64,000 nt of DNA, from positions 62,001-126,000 of the forward strand of contig NZ_NLFK01000006.1 in the NCBI RefSeq assembly GCF_002263215.1, in the 5' to 3' direction. Numbering within the stretch: the first letter of the stretch is position 1; each line of letters begins with the position of its first letter. This DNA comes from Actinobacillus seminis (GTDB taxonomy: Bacteria; Pseudomonadota; Gammaproteobacteria; Enterobacterales; Pasteurellaceae). The position numbers and the translations under genes are program-made. Positions 60,935-64,000 of the stretch are shown here, in pieces. The notes under the pieces were generated by a model. That model had not been told where the DNA came from. It searched no databases and saw nothing but the letters and a program-made list of their open reading frames with translations.

Positions 60935-61474
60935 TTAATTTGTTATAGGTTGATGACCTTGATCCAAATGTACGACATTCACTAAGTCATCTGTGCTGAC
61001 TTGAAATGCCTGCCCAAATCCTTTTACGAATAGTCCTTGTTCAGGCTTAAAACTAAAAAGATGAAAATCATTAAGTTGTGTTAGGCGTGATACAAGTTCA
61101 CCATGACGTTTTGTAAGTGCGTGAATAGCGTTTTCCCATTCTAAGGATTGGCGCTCAATAAGGCGAGCAGTGGCATTAAATGTTAAACGACGGCGGGCGA
61201 AAATTTCCCGACTTTGACTTTCATCTTCAATCAACATCATTGATACTCTCGGGATCTCAAGTAAATTCCGAGCATGTTGTGCAATTGTTGAAATTAACAC
61301 TTGATATTCACCATTAGTAATCACAAAAGGCGCATAACTCACATTCGGGTTACCTTGATGATCAACCGTAGCGAGTGAAATGGTTTTGATATGTTGTTTG
61401 AGCTCTTGAATTTCAGGTCCAAGGCGGTTTTGTAATACTGCTTGACGATCAGTTGGGTTAATGCTATTTGACAT
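60935..61474 (-). CDS. hutZ: Haem utilisation protein HutZ/HugZ
   Basis: A flavin-reductase-like split-barrel (PNPOx-type) protein of 179 residues that binds haem in the cytoplasm and, in relatives, degrades it to release iron. The core ISLATVDHQGNPNVSYAPFV (about 32-51) and SMMLIEDES are typical; RRRLTFNATARLIER follows. GGAG ribosome site. Lies between hutX and the receptor in the haem operon. Confidence 0.88.
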   Translation of the reverse strand: MSNSINPTDRQAVLQNRLGPEIQELKQHIKTISLATVDHQGNPNVSYAPFVITNGEYQVLISTIAQHARNLLEIPRVSMMLIEDESQSREIFARRRLTFNATARLIERQSLEWENAIHALTKRHGELVSRLTQLNDFHLFSFKPEQGLFVKGFGQAFQVSTDDLVNVVHLDQGHQPITN

Positions 61475-61498
61475 ATAAATTACTCCTTTTTGAATATG

Positions 61499-61996
61499 TT
61501 ATTGAAATGATTTGAATTTTTCGACTTGTTCCGGAAATAACCGATGCTGCGTATCCCGCCCCAGATACACTTTAAACATGACTTGACCGCTGTGTGCAAT
61601 GAATGCAATGTTGTAACTTTCTTTGCCGCGAAGCGGCAAGCTGACAAAAGCAATTTGCGCAAGATTATCTAATTTTAGATGACCATGTAGTGTTCCTTTT
61701 TTTCCTTGCAGATTAAGGTGATAATAACCATGTCCTATCCTACCGTCAGGAAATCGATCTTTAATTTCAAAAATAGAGCCTTCCTTTTCAATAATGGTCG
61801 TAAAGTTCCCCCATTGACTGATTTGAGTGAGAATTTCTTGTGCGCGTTGAGCAGGAAATAATCTTACATATTGATTTGGTAAGGCTGCTAAAATATGCCC
61901 TTCCGGTTGCCTTAATTGATCTGCTATTTGTATTGTCATCACAGAGGGGTTTTGAGCCAAATAATCAGCAACTTGTTGATGTAATGAGGTCATCAT
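61499..61996 (-). CDS. hutX: Haem carrier protein HutX/HugX
   Basis: A 165-residue HutX-family protein (ChuX/HutX fold) that binds haem and passes it to HutZ. The pattern GSIFEIKDRFPDGRIGHGYYHLN then LKLDNLAQIAFVSLPLRGKESYNIAFI is characteristic. Two tandem ATGs (61996, 61993) follow AAGGACAA; either may serve. hutZ follows after 24 bases and hmuV precedes it by 19. Confidence 0.87.
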   Translation of the reverse strand: MMTSLHQQVADYLAQNPSVMTIQIADQLRQPEGHILAALPNQYVRLFPAQRAQEILTQISQWGNFTTIIEKEGSIFEIKDRFPDGRIGHGYYHLNLQGKKGTLHGHLKLDNLAQIAFVSLPLRGKESYNIAFIAHSGQVMFKVYLGRDTQHRLFPEQVEKFKSFQ

Positions 61997-62015
61997 TTGT
62001 CCTTATATTTAAATG

Positions 62016-62807
62016 TTAATAACAAAATTGAATTTGCGGAACATGTGTTGCATAGTGCGGTAAGATTTCAATTTCTGCTTGATACCAACGCCGAATAATT
62101 TTTTCAGTCAACACTTGGTGTGGTGACCCCTGTGCTTGAATTCGCTGTGCGGCTAACAGAATAACTTGATCGGCATAAAGCGAGGTCAAATTAAGATCAT
62201 GCAAAATGCAAAAAACGGTTAATCCTTGCTGTTCACAAAGGCGCTTCATGAGACGTAGACATTGTTGCTGATGATACAGGTCAAAGGCTGATGTGGGTTC
62301 ATCTAGAAAAAGAAGTTTGCCATACATCCCTTTTTCTGACCAAATCTGTAGCAAAGCACGGGCTAGTTGAGTACGTTGTCGTTCACCACTGGATAATTGG
62401 TAGTAAGCTTTATGGCGTAAAAATTGGCAATCGGTCAGTTCAATGATGTGATCGAGCCATTGTGCAACTTCTTGTTTGCGTCTCTGATAACCACCCATAG
62501 TAATAATTTCTTCGACGGAAAAAGAAAAGTTTAGTTGGTTGTGTTGGCGCATCACTGAACGCTGTTGTGCCAGCTCTAAAGGAGAATAATGAGGCAATAA
62601 ACGTTGATTAAAGTAGCATTCTCCGGATGTTGGGGCTAGATAGCCGGATAGGATCTGTAATAAGGTAGATTTTCCAGCGCCATTAGGACCAATGAGTACA
62701 GTAAGTTTCCCCTGTGGTAAATTAAGCGAAATACTATCCAAAAGAAGATGTTGCGCCCTTTGGAAATGAATTTGTTGTGCAGTAAATAGCGGCGTTGCGC
62801 TAATCAT
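62016..62807 (-). CDS. hmuV: Haem ABC transporter ATPase
   Basis: ATP-binding subunit of the haem importer, 263 residues. Walker A GPNGAGKSTLLQ (about 38-49), Q-loop, signature LSSGERQRTQLARAL (about 138-152), Walker B LLFLDEPTSAFD and switch His in CILHDLNL. Overlaps the permease gene by four bases (ATGA), so they are coupled. Assigned to haem rather than siderophore import from hutX, hutZ and the receptor nearby. Confidence 0.92.
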   Translation of the reverse strand: MISATPLFTAQQIHFQRAQHLLLDSISLNLPQGKLTVLIGPNGAGKSTLLQILSGYLAPTSGECYFNQRLLPHYSPLELAQQRSVMRQHNQLNFSFSVEEIITMGGYQRRKQEVAQWLDHIIELTDCQFLRHKAYYQLSSGERQRTQLARALLQIWSEKGMYGKLLFLDEPTSAFDLYHQQQCLRLMKRLCEQQGLTVFCILHDLNLTSLYADQVILLAAQRIQAQGSPHQVLTEKIIRRWYQAEIEILPHYATHVPQIQFCY

Positions 62808-63805
62808 AAACTGACCTCTCTATAGCGAATTACAAGCCAAAGAAAATAAGGTGCACCAATCAAACCGGTCAACATGCCGACAGGTAATTCTGCCGGAGCA
62901 ATAAGTGTACGGGCTAATGTATCAGCCAATAGTAATAAAATAGCACCGCATAAAGCTGAGGCAGGAAGTACCCAACGATGATCAGCACCAAATTTAAAAC
63001 GGACTAAATGGGGAATGACTAAACCGATAAATCCAATAGCACCGCTCACCGCAACAGCAACGCCTACTAATAATGCGCCAATAAGGATCAATTGTTTTTT
63101 GAGTCTTACCACGTTGATGCCGAGATAATGCGCTTCTTCATCACCTAATTGTAGTAAATTAAGTTTTTTTGCCAGAGTTAGCGCATAGATTGAGCCGGGC
63201 AAAATGAGTAAGGATGCGAGAATTAGCGGTTTCCATTGAACCTGCCCCAAACTGCCCATTGTCCATAGACTGAATTGACGTAATTGTTGATCATTACTCA
63301 CATATGTTAAGATTCCAACTAAGGCAAAACAAAGCGCATTGACAGCAATCCCGGCTAATAACAATTTATTAATTGATACATGAGAACGGTGGCTAATGAG
63401 ATAAATTATACTTGATACAATAAGACTACCGACAAAGGCGGCGAGCATTGTGCTGTACAGTGCCATTTCAAGCGGTAAGAAACTTGGCATGATGATAGCT
63501 AAGCCAACTGCCAAAGAGGCGCCGCTGTTTACTCCGATCAATGCCGGATCTGCCATAGGATTATGAAATAATCCTTGAAATAATGCACCGGATAAAGCCA
63601 AAGCTAATCCAACTATTACCGCAAGCAAAATGCGTGGCAGTCGAATATGTAACCAAATTTGCCACTGGATATCAGATTGATTATGCCAAAGATCTTGCCA
63701 AGTAAGCGATAATGCACCTATATTTGAAGCGGTAAATATAGTTACAAGCAATAATAATATTAATCCGATATGCCAATAAAGACGATTATTCATCAATTTG
63801 CACAT
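62804..63805 (-). CDS. hmuU: Haem ABC transporter permease (FecCD family)
   Basis: Inner-membrane permease of 333 residues with about ten helices. FecCD hallmarks: RLPRILLAVIVGLALALSGALFQGLFHNPMADPALIGVNSGA (about 53-95, in pattern), GAIGFIGLVIPHLVRF and LADTLAR. The start lies 20 bases inside the end of the binding-protein gene. A slightly later Met (two codons on) is also possible. Confidence 0.93.
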   Translation of the reverse strand: MCKLMNNRLYWHIGLILLLLVTIFTASNIGALSLTWQDLWHNQSDIQWQIWLHIRLPRILLAVIVGLALALSGALFQGLFHNPMADPALIGVNSGASLAVGLAIIMPSFLPLEMALYSTMLAAFVGSLIVSSIIYLISHRSHVSINKLLLAGIAVNALCFALVGILTYVSNDQQLRQFSLWTMGSLGQVQWKPLILASLLILPGSIYALTLAKKLNLLQLGDEEAHYLGINVVRLKKQLILIGALLVGVAVAVSGAIGFIGLVIPHLVRFKFGADHRWVLPASALCGAILLLLADTLARTLIAPAELPVGMLTGLIGAPYFLWLVIRYREVSL

Positions 63806-64000
63806 TTTCTGCTGCTCGGCGAAGTTGAAGCAAAACTGACGGTGTTGTCAATCCAAAAGACATTAAAGATAAATCATCTACAACTAGAAGACGTTTATGC
63901 CGACCGGCATTTGTCTGTCCTATACCTGCTAATGACCATACTTTATCTATTGTACCTAAGTGTTTAATCCCCATATGTGTCATTACGATAATATCCGGAT
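63786..64000 (-). CDS. hmuT: Haem-binding periplasmic protein, C-terminal part
   Basis: The last 71 residues of a periplasmic binding protein that continues beyond the window. PDIIVMTHMG and the Asp-rich VVDDLSLMSFGLTTPSVLLQLRRA end match HmuT/HutB proteins that bring haem to the permease. No start is visible; it is the upstream gene of the operon seen here. Confidence 0.85.
   Translation of the reverse strand, partial: PDIIVMTHMGIKHLGTIDKVWSLAGIGQTNAGRHKRLLVVDDLSLMSFGLTTPSVLLQLRRAAENVQIDE

Overview
The window is chromosomal DNA of a member of the Pasteurellaceae. Three things point there. About forty copies of the Haemophilus-type DNA uptake signal AAGTGCGGT (or its complement) are scattered inside and between genes. 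Gene neighbourhoods such as galE-ampG-adk and ybgC-tolQRAB-pal match that family. Small proteins and pilin-like competence genes typical of the family are also present. The genus cannot be fixed from sequence alone. There is no prophage, insertion sequence, CRISPR array or rRNA operon; this is mostly conserved core genome with a few small accessory insertions.

Layout. 1-1832: end of the cytochrome bd oxidase operon (cydA'-cydB-cydX-ybgE). 1968-6732: ybgC-tolQRAB-pal envelope operon. 6895-7078: two identical tRNA-Lys genes. 7154-12920: a perfect Sxy-dependent CRP (CRP-S) site, the competence pilin-like operon comNOPQ and recC. 12972-15757: cysS, ppiB and a TatD-type nuclease. 15796-16550: an accessory membrane protein and an XRE regulator with tandem palindromic operators. 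16662-21879: fbp, mpl, a cold-shock gene, tRNA-fMet, mltA and tcdA. 21915-26444 (minus strand): the distal half of the histidine pathway (hisH, a MOSC gene, hisA, hisF, hisIE), preceded by an unknown gene carrying a 17-base A/T tract. 26648-31066: phoH, a small accessory insertion (two tiny secreted proteins and an XRE regulator), ybeY and tmcA. 31115-32941: a small protein and cstA, with a consensus CRP site. 33095-51215: the complete division and cell wall (dcw) cluster from the MraZ boxes and mraZ to lpxC. 51377-57574: pheA, a purine permease, an OsmB-like lipoprotein, galE, ampG and adk. 57643-58485: the periplasmic ATP-dependent DNA ligase of the competence regulon, with its own candidate CRP-S site. 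58723-64000: a haem acquisition operon (hmuT', hmuU, hmuV, hutX, hutZ, TonB-dependent receptor).

How it fits together. The dcw cluster, mpl, ampG and mltA cover murein synthesis, recycling and turnover, and Tol-Pal handles outer membrane constriction. comNOPQ and the periplasmic ligase belong to natural transformation; recC acts on the incoming or broken DNA. The haem operon encodes receptor, ABC importer and haem-handling proteins. CRP-type sites appear in front of comN, the ligase, cstA and possibly fbp.

A striking feature is a set of single-base indels in homopolymers that break reading frames: recC (twice), ftsI, a small membrane protein, the unknown gene before hisH (17-base tract) and the haem receptor (7-base C tract). 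The recC and ftsI breaks are most simply read as assembly indels, because ftsI is essential. The 17-base tract and the receptor's C tract are credible phase-variation switches.
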